From positions 434,001-498,000 of the forward strand of contig JALBUN010000018.1 of assembly GCA_025174535.1 (NCBI GenBank): a DNA stretch of 64,000 bases, given 5' to 3'. Below, in pieces: positions 30,755 to 42,063 of this stretch. The position numbers and the translations under genes were made by a program. The first letter of the stretch is position 1, and every line of letters begins with the position of its first letter. Below the pieces are notes generated by a model that saw nothing but the letters and a program-made list of their open reading frames with translations, ran no database searches and had not been told where the DNA came from. Origin of the DNA: Cantharellus purpuraceus (lineage: Eukaryota > Basidiomycota > Agaricomycetes > Cantharellales > Hydnaceae).

Positions 30755-33700
30755 TCACTTCTCATCACTGTCGACGGAAGCTTCATTTTGCTCCTGTCGT
30801 CCTGCGCCTCCCCGCCCCAGCAATCTCCTTTTAACAACGCCCTTTAGACCCACCCTTCCCTCCTTCTTCGCCTTCTGGTGTTCCCTAGCCTCCTCCTCCA
30901 TCTCCTCTTCCGAAATCTGCCCTCCAAAGGAATACCAGGACACACACAGCATCCCCATCAGTGCCGTCAACACACACCCCGCCATCGCGCCAATTCCGCG
31001 CGAGTGCCATCCCAGTTGCTGGGGGAAGGGACCCACGTGGAGGCCACTGAAGTCGGTGGTGGAATTGTGGCCAGCAGCGTTACCGGTGAAGGGGATGTTT
31101 TGGGCGGCGCATTGAGCGGGGACGTAGGAGGGGAGTTGGATGACTTGCTGAGCTTGCAAGGGGGCTTCTAGGAAGGTTACTGCAAGACCGGCGTCGAGGT
31201 GCCATCTGCACACATCATCCAAACATTCAGTCATTGCTCAAGCAATTGCCATTTCTGAAATGACTCACTCGATGTGACCTGTAATGCAAACACATTAGCG
31301 CAACGATGAAAGTGACATGGCAAAATATGACTCACAGTGGAAAAACCACGTCCCGGGATTGTCAGCTCTAAATCTCAAAAACGCATTTCCTAGAGATGGC
31401 ACTTCAACTGTGTCGCGACGTATTGGATTCGCCTGTCCTTCCGGCCCGACAGGAGGATTCATAGTCGGATCATCGGATGTGACGTCAATAGATTTGTGGA
31501 CTATCTGAAATCGGTGGCCATGAAGGTGGCTGGATAATAGAGGGAAAATAAGTATTGAGGGTGTGCAAGACGAGGAGGATTTCCTACAAAGGATGTTTGC
31601 CCGCGTCCCAATTATGGACCCTAATCTCAACCACCTGTCCAAATTACAGTAACGACGATGTCAATTTAGAACACTACCCATTTCAAGGCAACGGGAAGAC
31701 ACAAGCAGGAGACAACAAAGAGTCAGCGAAACCCACCTCTTGATAATTTAAAATGAACGCCTGCGGTCCATACACGGCTACATCTGCACTGTTCTCGCCC
31801 ATGGAGAGCTCAGTGAGGAGACTGGGTACGACGGGGTAGTTGTATGTCACATTGTTGAACATGGCGCTGAGGACAGTATAAATGTCAGTGAATGGGGTTG
31901 GAATGTAGAAGGGGACGCAGCATATATGCAATGCGGATATGCCGAATGGCCACTCACCGATTCGTCCCATCATTCATGGTAGAAAAAAATACGTTAAGGT
32001 CCACGATTTTATCCGGAGGAGGGAGCTCGGGTTCCACGACGATGGGGATGAGAGCGGTGTCATTCACATCAAAGTAGTCCTGTGTATTGAAAATGGCGTG
32101 AGAGAGGTCAACTACAGGACAATCCGTGGCAGGCCTACCAGCATATCCCCAGCTGGCGACAGAGGACTCGCAGAGTTGTATGTGATAGAGGACGTCAAAT
32201 TCGGATTGAGGAAAGGGGGAACCTTGTCATACATGGCCGTGCTGGATGTTGTAAAGTGCACGGTGGAAATTTAGGTCAGAAGGTGCATTATTGTGACACA
32301 TCCTTTGCACCCACTCTAGATTGGCATGCACGGCAAAGTTGCTACTGGTGTCGTTTCGCGCTGTAACGAGCACAGAGTAACGCTGGGCGACGGTAATTGC
32401 TACCAAGGAGGTGGGATATTCTTCGACATCGATCTGTGGTGAGCCGGCGGGACAAATGTGCAGATCAGGTACTTGAAACCCGGTACATCAAAATTCTTAC
32501 TCCATCAACCTCGATGATCCTCATATCATGTCCGTCGATCCAAAAGTAGAACATCGAGAACGCACTCGTGTTTACGATGCGCAGCCGGTAAGTCTTTCCA
32601 GGCGTGAAGGACAGTGTGGCATTTTCGTTGAATCCGATTTCAGAAGCAGCGTTGACCGTTGCAGGCGCGGAAGGCGTCGTGGAGGGGATTGGAGGGAGGT
32701 AGCTACCATTGTGGGTGAAGTATATCAAGGCAGAATCTGGGAATGCCAGGTGAGTTTGTCGTGGAAGGGATAGACGAAAGGGTTTGAAGTGAAAGTAGAA
32801 TTGAATTAGGCGTAGTGTAGTGTAGGACTAAGACTTTGAACCAAAACAGAAACACCACGTGATTTGCATGCGAGCATGGAAAATGAAGTTTCAAGTATGA
32901 CATTGGACTCACCAGGTACAGGCTCTGCACCACCGGGATTACGTTGGCTAATGAAATGAGCCGCAAGAGCGTCGTGTTCATTATGGTACCTGTGGTGTAT
33001 TGGAAATCAGCGAGATGTAAAGTGAGTAAGCGTAAGGCACGGAACGTAAGGATATGAAGACAGAGAAGAAGCGGGGAATGAAGTGGGTAAATATGTTAGT
33101 GAACGAGGATACACAGCAGCCCTATCCACAAACATGTGTACAATGCCAGAAATAGAAAATGCATATGATCATGCACGAGAAGAAACACCTACCAATCTCC
33201 CAAGACTACGGTATATTCATCATCATACTTGGAGGTATATACCTCACCTGAGGGGGCTGCATTATGGACTACGAAGGGCGCGCGAAGACCGTCGACATAT
33301 TGTCCCTTATAGCGCATTAGAAGGAGGATAGAGTAGGTAAGCGAAGGCCAGACGAGAGGGGTGATTGGGCACCTTGGAATGAGCGTGAATCCAAAATGTC
33401 CCCCATTGATTCCAGTCTTGAACGGAGACTTCGTAAGTGAACTCAGCCCCAGGAGGAATTCCACTAGTCGATCCAAAAAAATTTTGGCTCAAAGACGGGT
33501 TTTCAAAGACATTGTGCGTCACACTCACCACTGGGTCACCCCAACAGCCCCATCTGACCAACCAGTCTTGTTAAAAAGCATTCCATGATGGTGCAAGCTG
33601 GTCGGAGCATCGATCCCGTTGATGGCATGTACACGGAGGGTGTCATTGCTCGTTATCTCAATGGGAGGGGGGGGCCAGGTATTGTTGATGCCAATCACAC

Positions 33701-33900
33701 GCCGGGGGAAAAGCCCATCTGGGTTGGCAGTTGTATAGGTGATGTTCCACCTAGAAACGGTGTTGACAACATATAAAATTTTGACTGGGGGTAGCATACC
33801 AGATTTCTTGGATGGCTGCGTAGGCAGAAGGGAGGGCCAGCAAAGAGAGCAGGAGAGAAGACCACATTGGGGGGAATGAAAAGTGGAGCCGATGCGACAT
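30755..33900 (-). CDS. FET3: FET3-type multicopper ferroxidase
   Basis: Fourteen exons join in phase to a 671-residue protein: 33,800–33,900, 33,529–33,750, 33,373–33,463, 33,193–33,305, 32,913–32,989, 32,501–32,736, 32,315–32,433, 32,139–32,241, 31,958–32,079, 31,737–31,866, 31,588–31,634, 31,336–31,529, 31,269–31,278, 30,755–31,205. A signal peptide (hydrophobic SLLLSLLALPSAYA) opens the protein. All copper sites are present: HHHG (about 87–90), HAH (134–136), HPFHLHGH (452–459) and FFHCHIEWHLDAG (517–529). A membrane helix near the C-terminus (AGCVLTALMGMLCVSWYSF) and a basic cytosolic tail anchor it outside-in at the plasma membrane. It oxidises Fe(II) to Fe(III) with O2 and hands it to FTR1. 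The divergent permease gene lies 414 bp away, the arrangement known from other basidiomycetes. A 10-nt exon carries part of the type-1 copper site. Confidence 0.95.
31269..31278 (-). other. FET3: 10-nt microexon of FET3
   Basis: GTCACATCGA lies between a 57-nt intron (31,279–31,335, GTGAGT…TACAG) and a 63-nt intron (31,206–31,268, GTGAGT…TGCAG). Its bases finish the split type-1 Cys codon, encode His and Ile, and start Glu. Without it the frame and the copper site are lost. Confidence 0.85.
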
Positions 33901-34314
33901 GCTATTGAACTGAGATGAAGAATTGCCTTTAATCTTATCTGGGATATTAGCGGATGAGATAAATTTAGGATAGAGACTAGTCTTATCAGATCATCTTTAT
34001 CAGATATTGACAGCCAGGGAAATTAAGCCGGATTCCTTCCCAATAAGCACTAGAACGAGGAACAGGGGTGGGGGCATCATGCGTCGAGAAGACCATATTG
34101 TACCTAGATAGAAAATTTTGCTCACTGTCTGTTGACGAAGCAGAATGAATTGACCGGGTGCCCACCCGGTCTTTGCCGGAAACACATGACTTGATCTCCG
34201 CCCGGATAAGATATCGCTAATCAGATCAAGTGGGTCTTTTAAAGAGGAACCCCAAATATATGTTGAATCGCGACAGCCAGGTCTTCCCTGTAGGCCGCAA
34301 GCGCACCCTTTACT
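33901..34314. promoter_or_regulatory. Shared FET3/FTR1 promoter with GATA iron-repressor sites
   Basis: This 414-bp region lies between the two start codons. TTATCAGAT occurs twice, at 33,983–33,991 and 33,997–34,005. It is the reverse complement of ATCTGATAA, which fits ATCWGATAA, the consensus for fungal iron-responsive GATA repressors (Urbs1/SRE/SreA class). Further WGATAA cores lie at 33,935–33,940 (reverse) and 33,957–33,962. In other fungi such factors shut off reductive iron uptake or siderophore genes when iron is plentiful; the same is inferred here. Confidence 0.75.
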
Positions 34315-36501
34315 ATGGCCCGCAACTTGTTTAGCATCCCCATCTTCTTCATCGTTTTCCGTGAATCTCTTGAGGCTTCTATCATTGTCTCCGTCCTCCT
34401 TGGTCTCGTCGAGCAGATCGTCAGCGGCGACAGTGTCCATTCCCCCCGTGACAATGCTCACGTCCCCGTGCTCACCTCGCAAGAGCATCCCCCTGCTCCC
34501 GACAATGAATCAACTCCAGCCAGCGAGGAGAAACCTGAAGGATCGGGTTCCAACGGCAACCATGACAGCAATGGCAACGCAACTGGAGAGTCAACACCCC
34601 CAGACTCAAGCTCTGCACCTGTCCCCGTAGATACAGAGAATGAGGCGATCAGCAATAGACGTCTCATACGCAAGCTGCGCTTCCAAATCTTCTTTGGTGC
34701 CATAGCAGGCTTCATCATCTCACTCGGTATTGGCGGTGCCTTTGTTGCCGTCTGGTTCACCCAGGCTTCTAATCTGTGGCAAAAGAGTGAAAATCTATGG
34801 GAGGGCATATTCAGTTTGGTTGCGTGAGTGGTGCTCCAGGACTTTTCTTCCTTTTTGCGGTGTACAAGCTTGTTAGCTGTTCTTATGGCTGATGCTTCCG
34901 GCTTCTCCTGCTTGCGTTCCTTTCTGTTTGTTTTCACTAATTTCATTTTTATGTACCCCCCGACCACACTGACTGACTCCACCCCTTTGACGCAGCTCAA
35001 TTCTGATCTTTGTGATGGGCATCACCATGCTAAAGATGGACCGTGCAAAGGCAAAGTGGAAGGTGAAGCTCCAACTCGCGTTCGAAGGAAAACGTGAGTG
35101 ATTGTCACGTTTGCATTTGACGTCGTTAGTTTTCGTCCGGTTATGAGCCCTACTGATGACACGTTTCCTTTGCATTCCTCACTCCCGTCATTTCGTACCT
35201 TTAATTATCCTCTGCTCTACATAAAAATGTACCCCAGACGTCGATTCCCGCACCCTCACCGGGAAATGGGTCCTCTTTATCCTGCCCTTCATAACCGTCC
35301 TTCGAGAAGGCATGGAAGCCGTGGTCTTTGTGGGAGGTGTGAGTGCTATTTACCCCTTGTCCCTATGCACATTCCTGTTGCTCTGCTTTGTGATGATCTT
35401 CCTCGATAACTTCTCCCTTCATTTTTCCAGGTGGCGATCGCCCAACCAGCGACCGCAATCCCCATTGCCGCTATCGTTGGCATTCTCTGTGGCCTAACCG
35501 TGGGATATATTATATATGCATTCGCATCCAGAACGAGTACGTAGACTTTTATTTCTAATTGATTATGATACAAGTTACCCATGTCTGTCTCTACCATGAT
35601 TCCTGGCTTTACCTTTTCCCTTTAATGAACACAATAACGTGCTCCCCGTCTCCCATTGACTAATTCACATGGTAATTCCAATGTTCCACGACAGCTCTCT
35701 CAATTTTCCTAATCGTAATGACCAACTTCCTGCTCCTCATCGGCGCTGGGCTCTTTTCCAAAGCAGTCGGCTTTCTAGAGGTATACATGTTCAGTCGTTT
35801 GTGAGTGGTCATTCGCTGCCTGTGTTTCAAGTCCTTGACGCTTGCCCGATTTTTCGTAACTTCTTTCCCGATCAACGATGTCACCTGTTTCATGGATACT
35901 CGCTAATTTCACCCTTCCTTTCCTTGAACGATTTGCATTAACTATGCAACTTCGTGGCCGCCACATTCCCTATTTATGTAACAAGCCTCGGAGCAGAAGT
36001 CGATGACTCGGGCGGTGATGGCCCTGGCTCGTACCGTATCACGGGAAATGTCTGGCACCTGGATTGCTGCAATCCCGAGAATACGCTCGACGGACAGGGA
36101 TGGAACATTTTTGCAGCATTGGTACGTTCAGATTGCTTTCGGGGCTTTACGTGCACTTCTTCGATTCTCGCTCCACGTCTTTATTTTTGCTTGATCACGC
36201 TGATGCTTATATCTTCTGTTACACGTGAATGTGTAAATGCTTTACCCCACAGTTTGGTTGGACGAATAGCGCGACGTTTGGGACTGTACTCTCTTATGTA
36301 TTCTATTGGTTCGCTGTCATGGCAGTGCTCACCTATTGGAAGTATCGTGAGGTAGGTTCACCTGCCCATATATGATGTCGGCTGCCTTTCACACTATGAA
36401 TTTTACAGGGTCGTACGACACTCCTGGGCCGCGAGTCTGCGGTGGGTAAGAATCGCCGGGTGAGGAGGGAGAATCGGGTTGGGAATGGCACACAGGTCTG
36501 A
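34315..36501 (+). CDS. FTR1: FTR1-type high-affinity iron permease
   Basis: Eight exons (34,315–34,823, 34,996–35,093, 35,238–35,338, 35,431–35,536, 35,695–35,800, 35,986–36,121, 36,253–36,351, 36,409–36,501) join in phase to 415 residues. The two iron-binding signature motifs are RESLE (residues 16–20) and REGME (225–229), each inside a membrane helix. About seven hydrophobic segments are visible. A long hydrophilic loop rich in S, P, N and E (about 50–110) separates helix 1 from helix 2; its length is variable in the family. The extracellular region GAEVDDSGGDGPGSYRITGN followed by VWHLDCCNPE is strongly conserved in basidiomycete permeases. The protein imports Fe(III) made by FET3 and the two need each other for delivery to the plasma membrane in yeast. 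Exon 5 was extended to a GTGAGT donor at 35,801 because the shorter version breaks the frame. Confidence 0.95.
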
Positions 36502-38921
36502 GTATGTGGGTGCGACGTTGAATTGATGGGTGGTTAAAATGACATGCTTCTTGAATGCGGGAGGTGGTTTTTCCGAGTCTTGGCCAAGAGCGGGGGTGCT
36601 TAAAGTGTAGGATGGCCGAGATGGACTCCATGTTTGGTGTACTCTATGCAGTAGATTTGTTTCGCCTTGCGTGTGGATACATCTTTGATTACTTACTTCT
36701 TCGATGCCCCCTTGATGATAAATTGATTATGTTTAACACTTAGGCACTGCGCTATGCGAGATAGCACACGCTTGTGTCATGAGACGTTCCTGCTCTCACT
36801 TGCCGTCTTGACGTATGAATAATACGAGATAAAATGGCATTATGTTGGAGGTCGCTGCAACCCGAACTTCAATGTACACCTGTCTCCAATTTCGTCGTCC
36901 AGTGTTGCAATTTCGCCGTCCATCCCCAGCCCAGCTAGAAACGGCAAACTGCCGAAAAAGAGGACAAAACCAAAGGAGGACAAGACCAAATCCGGTCACC
37001 CTGACTACTGATCCACCGTTGCGGTCCAAAAAGAGATGAGTTTTCCGTGTCACGAGACTGACAATCAGCTCAAACAACATGAGGATTATCATGCAGGTCA
37101 CCGCCACTACATCAGTGGCAACTTCTTGCCCAAGCGAGTGTCCTTGAACTGACATGGAAAATCATTTATCTGATGGGTTACTACCTGACCTCCCCAGCTG
37201 GATTAGATTTGATATAAAGTCAAGAAGAGATGTTCATGGTAGTTATGTCTGGAGGGATCTAAGTTACGATTTCCAATGACCAAGCTATTGGGATTCGCCC
37301 TAATAATATTTACACATGCGTACACAACTCACTGGGTACAGTTAGACGCTAGTGTCACATGCATGTTTCCTCAGTTGTTCAGACCACAACTGAGGTATGA
37401 TTCTTTTCCGTTTATAGTACACAATCAGATACTAATTACTATCTGTAGACTGATTTTTATTCAGATCTCAATACAAGCAATAATTAATTTTACATTAACT
37501 TTGCCAAGGTAGCCAATCTCGATAAGAAGGAACGCACCAAACTGTTCCTGGGTCCACTCACATCAATTTGCATCCACCACCACCAATCCTCAATATGGCA
37601 GGAAATTTGTCTACAAGTGCGCTCGATAGGAATCACTGTCCCTATAATCTTTGATACGGTCGGGGACTTCACAGAAGCTCTATCCGAGACGGAGAAATCT
37701 CCAACGGCAAGCGCTGACCAAAAAAAATAAAAACGCAACAAAAATAGTCAAAGTTCGTTCTCGTAATCATTCCTATTCTGTATCATGTTTGATCGAAGCA
37801 ATGGCTTGCTTGGATAAATGTGAATGGATAAAACTCGTATGTGTCGACGGCACCATTGAACTGCAAACTTGCAGTGACAGAATGACGAGAACCCACTTTG
37901 GCTAGTGGGGCCGGTGAACTGCGAAGTTTCAGGAACAGAATGAGCGACCACCCGTGCCGGTGGCGCTAATAAACTGCGAGCTTCCTCTAACATCATGAAG
38001 AACCACTTGTCAAAATGGCGCTTTTGACTACAGACGCTGGGCCCTGGCCTGCAATTTACGGCAGCCAAAGATGCGTTCATGTGATGCAAGAATTCACATG
38101 GCTCTAAGATATTGTGAGATACGACTCGGGGGAATGATAAACCTAAGAGACTTGCAAAATATTGATCGCAGTTGTGTCACCTGCACGAGAATCTCATTAG
38201 ACGAATCGGTCAGGTGTGACAGGCCCAAGTGAACGAACGTTATGTCATGATGGATAAGGATAGATATCTGAAGCGCGACATGCGGAAACTATAAGAAACT
38301 GACTGTCAGAACTCGGCATATGATAATCTAATGCACTCGTGGGAACCTGAAATTTTGAGGGTGACATAACTTTGATCATTTCAACAAACGTCTGGCTTGC
38401 ATCCTCACCCAGAAGTGTCCGTCGTAGGGCTTGTAAGTTGATACATGAAACGACATACCAATAATAAACTGACAACATAGGGCCATCCAAGGAGGGTCGA
38501 AAAATACCTGCCTCGACCAGATAATTGTCAAGACATCAGTGAGCTGATGACACAGCTTCCTGTTCCAAACATCAGCTGTCCAAATCACGCGAAGTGAACC
38601 ATAAATCTCAATTGTTGATGCATAACGACCGATATCTTCAGTTTTCAGCAACCGAGTAGTCTAGCGACATTTTCTAGAAATGTGCTAGGAACAGGAATCA
38701 GGGGTTTACAGTCTGTGTCAATGCCGATGACAAAGAGTAGAGATCGCATTTGTCATGGACGAAGAGTTCGATATTGTCGCCTGCAATAAGGGGCATAACG
38801 GTTGATACATACTTGCTTGAAAGATAGCCATATACTAGTGACCATATCGAAAGATGGTTTTTGGAGTACCACATCAACAGTCATTACGAGCGCTTCCTCA
38901 ACATCTTGGTTTGCAACCGGA
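36502..38921. other. Intergenic, no gene seen
   Basis: Several short ORFs occur (for example 36,796–37,155 and 38,376–38,651, both minus) but none has splice-consistent neighbours or a known motif. The part just below 38,922 is the 3' UTR of RPL14. A very short or novel gene cannot be excluded. Confidence 0.4.
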
Positions 38922-39665
38922 TTATGCCTTTGCAAGAGCACGCCTGACACGGTCCCTCCGATTCTTCTTCATCACCTGCACACTAAATCGCTGGAAATCG
39001 TTGATATTACGACGGCGCTTGATGCTTTCAAGCTTTTGAGACCATGATGACGCGTTCCTGCGGGATGAAAGGGGAATACTCAGTGTTTGGCTCGAAAGTG
39101 TGAGGGACACATGCAAAACAGACCATTTCTCAACAACGGCGGCCTTCTCGACGTACTTCCGGACAATACCACTCCGCGCACCGCGAGGGAGCTCCTTGAC
39201 AGAGAAAGGTGTAAGGGTTAGGTGACGGTAGGGGAAGGACTGCCGTGGGACGCCAGTAGTGGGACCATCGATAATGGCCTATGAGACCCATGCGTTTAGT
39301 CACAGCAGCACGCGAGAGGCACAAGGACATACCCGTCTATGGTCAACAATTTCAACGATGACGGCGATTTTGCCTTCGCTGGGTCCGGATTTGAGGAGGA
39401 CCACTGGATATATTATTATGAAACTGGGCAGGTAGCTACGACAAGCCAGGGAACACACCTCGTCCAACCTCTACGAAACGTTTAAAAGTAGAAGGATCCT
39501 AAGAAGATGACAAGAAAAAAAAAGTCAGCTTTATGTTTAGAAGGTCATCCAACATTTCAGCATGCATCCATCGGATGGTGGCGACAGATACAACGCCCAA
39601 GTCCCATGATACGACGCCAGTGCAAACGTCACGAGGATTAGGGTGCTCAGATAACTCACCGGCAT
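38922..39665 (-). CDS. RPL14: 60S ribosomal protein L14 (eL14)
   Basis: Five exons: 39,660–39,665, 39,459–39,498, 39,333–39,403, 39,124–39,278, 38,922–39,057. Spliced they give 135 residues beginning MPDPSTFKRFVEVGR. The KOW-like N-terminal domain (VVLLKSGPSEGKIAVIVEIV then DHRRAIIDGPTTGVPRQ) and the helical C-terminal half (KWNASSWSQKLESIKRRR, NDFQRFSVQVMKKNRR) match eukaryotic L14, including usual length. It is a structural component of the large ribosomal subunit. The first exon holds only ATG CCG; an intron straight after the start is common in fungal ribosomal protein genes. Phases agree at every junction. Confidence 0.93.
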
Positions 39666-40217
39666 GGTGTCGTTGCTGCGATACTCGTCCTGGTGCACTA
39701 GTGTTGGTTATGTGTTTTCGGCAAATTCCGAGTGGGTTCCAGCTGAGTGGCGCAATCAGCCAGGCCCGTTGTCTTTAGCGAACATGGTCTCAACTTGTCT
39801 CTGCATCTCTGCAATGACCAGGATCTGACTGTCTACTAAACATCCTGCGTTAATGTGTAATTCCGATTTCAGCTGCGACAAATATTGAGGGCAACTGGCT
39901 GTCTCACGTGAGCTCGCGTACGGTCCGCTGGCTTACTGAATTACAGCTTCGCGCTATCGCTCCAATACGTCAGACAAGTTCTGTGGACTCTTACTTCTAG
40001 CATAAGAATGTGAGCTGGCAATGATCATTCTCACTGATGAACTATTAAACGGCAAAGCATTGTCTCTTGTTGTCTTGCACGTGACTCGCGTACGGTCCGC
40101 TTGGCCTACTGAATAGCTTCGCTCCATGGCTCCAATGAGTCAGGCAAGTTCTCTGGACTCTCACGCCTCTGGCATAAGAACGCGCAAGCTGGTAATGTTT
40201 ATCCTCACTGTTGAGTC
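39666..40217. promoter_or_regulatory. Divergent RPL14/carboxylesterase intergenic region
   Basis: It separates two start codons and so carries both promoters. Its right half is a tandem duplication (next entry). CACGTG E-box-like palindromes occur at 39,904–39,909 and 40,078–40,083, one per unit. Confidence 0.5.
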
Positions 40218-40250
40218 ATGCTGAGCGGCAAAGCATTGTCTCTTCTTGTC
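39897..40250 (+). repeat. ~175-bp tandem duplication over the esterase promoter and start
   Basis: Unit 1 is about 39,897–40,072 and unit 2 about 40,073–40,250, offset 174–176 bases. Shared blocks include CACGTGA, CGCGTACGGTCCGCT, CTTCGC, GCTCCAAT, CAAGTTCT, GGACTCT, CATAAGAA and GGCAAAGCATTGTCTCTT. The last block is the coding start of the esterase in unit 2 and a relic without ATG in unit 1 (TTAAACGGCAAAG). Confidence 0.85.
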
Positions 40251-42063
40251 TCGCTGGCTAGTCCCGTTTATGCTCTGACGGCACGCTTATCTCCACAAAA
40301 AGCTCCTACAGTGGATTTGGGTTACGCTACCTATGAAGGCACGGCACAAAGCAACGGTCAGAACCAATTCCTCGGCATTCGTTTTGCAGCGGCTCCCCTA
40401 GGAAACTTGCGCTTCCGGAAGCCCCAGCCACCCGTAAAAGTGAAAGGCGTTCAGCAAGCCAAAGCGTTTGGTCCTACTTGTTTCGGCGTTGGCGCTGGTC
40501 TTTCCGATTCCATGAGTGAAGACTGCCTGTTCTTGAATGTTTGGGCACCATCAGACTTCACTCCAAATTCAAAACTCCCCGTCTTCTTCTGGATACAAGG
40601 GGGAGGGTACGTTTTCAATTCAAATGCCAATGTAAGCATTGTCCAATCTTGTCGAAATGCCCACTTACCTATGTGCTGTCACTGCCAGTACAACGGCTCC
40701 GAGTTGGTCCAAGCTACTGGTAATCAAATGGTGTTCGTGAATATTAACTACAGAGTTGGACCTTTCGGGTTTTTGTCCAGCGAGAAAGTCCGTGAAGATG
40801 GCGACCTGAACGTTGGCCTATTGGATCAGCGCCGGGCTCTGGAATGGGTACAAGAACATATCGCCATGGCGGGTTTTATTCATGTTTGTCTTAGGTTTTC
40901 TAATCTCTTACTCTCTCCTAGTTCGGAGGCGACCCTGATCGCGTCGTGCTCGTTGGCTGCAGCGCAGGAGCAGGCAGTATAGCTATGCACCTTATCTCAT
41001 TCAATGGGGAACCCACGAACCTGTTCGCAGGCGGCTTTGGCGTCTCACCCTTTCTCCCTACGCAGATGCGCGTCTCAGAACTCGAATGGCAGTTTGATCT
41101 GTTCGCTTCCCGGGCTGGGTGCAACGGTACAAGCAAACCATTGCAATGTCTCCGAGAAAAGGATACCACCACCTTGCAGACGGCTAACGCCAACATGCCC
41201 TTCCCAGGACGCACCGGAAACTCACTTTTCCCGTTTACGCCCGCAATTGATGGTGTTCTTATTGCCGACTTTCCATACCGGATGTTTGAGGAAGGACGAT
41301 TCGTGAAGGTCCCGGTGGTCTTTGGGTGGGTTCCCGAATCTCCGTGCAAAATTGTTGTGTTCATCATTTCGGTACGCTTTACATGGCGCTCTAGAGACGA
41401 TACGGATGAAGGGACCATATTCGCTGCCAACGCCTCAACAGCCGCAGATGTTGCGTCCTTTTTAAGAGACCAGTATCCTCAGCTTTCAGCAGCAGATACC
41501 GACAAAATTAACAGTTTGTACCCTGAAGAAGCTCCACTGCCCGAGCACGCACCGTTCTTCCCGTCGGCCGCCGCTGCCTACGGCGAGACCACATTCACAT
41601 GTCCCGGCCTTGAGATTTCGTCGATGCTCGCGAAGTACACTCAGTCGTGGAACTACCGGTGAGCTATCCCACTCACAACCTACCACTTCCCTGTTGAATA
41701 TTCTATCCATTCAGGTACAACGTTCTGACGCCTGCCGCCATGGCCGCTGGCATCGGCGTGTCTCACACCAGCGAGATGCCTAACGTATTCGGCCCGGGTA
41801 ACACACCCGCAGGATCTAGCACCTCAGGGTTTGACTTTGACGATATCGATCTGACGCCGATCCTGCAGTCTTACTATACGAGTTTCGTGCGTGAGTTGGA
41901 CCCCAATGCACATCCGGTCAACGGCAGTGTGTTCTGGCCTCGATTCCAAAGCAGTCAGAGGCTTTTGCTGCAGGTGAACGCGACTCAGGTGGAGACGGTT
42001 CCCGAAAGCCAGATGGAGAGGTGTGACTTTTGGAGAGGGTTGGCGATCAAAATGGAGCAGTAG
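40218..42063 (+). CDS. Secreted type-B carboxylesterase/lipase
   Basis: Five exons (40,218–40,631, 40,689–40,868, 40,922–41,325, 41,395–41,658, 41,715–42,063) give 536 residues. A signal peptide (MLSGKALSLLVSLASPVYA) suggests secretion. The alpha/beta-hydrolase features are in order: YEGTAQSNGQNQFLGIRFA, the EDCLFLNVW block, FFWIQGGGY (oxyanion hole), the nucleophile elbow GCSAG with Ser212, the acid Glu338 in DDTDEGT and His438 in GVSHTSE. The elbow has Cys where the family normally has Glu (GESAG). The junction after 40,868 works only with a GC donor (GCGGGT) and TAG acceptor; the nearest GT donor breaks the frame, so this is either a GC–AG intron or early decay. Substrate cannot be told from sequence; fungal relatives hydrolyse lipids or plant esters. 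Confidence 0.85.

Noticed and set aside
34200..34225. GGATAAGATATC as a further GATA repressor site
   Set aside because: The base before GATAA is G and the extended ATCWGATAA pattern does not fit, so it was not counted.
34458..35000. 180-codon minus-strand ORF over FTR1
   Set aside because: Antisense of the well-supported permease exon 1; no motif of its own.
38245..38651. Minus-strand ORFs downstream of RPL14
   Set aside because: Considered as a small gene, but no consistent splice chain or family motif; part overlaps the expected 3' region of RPL14.
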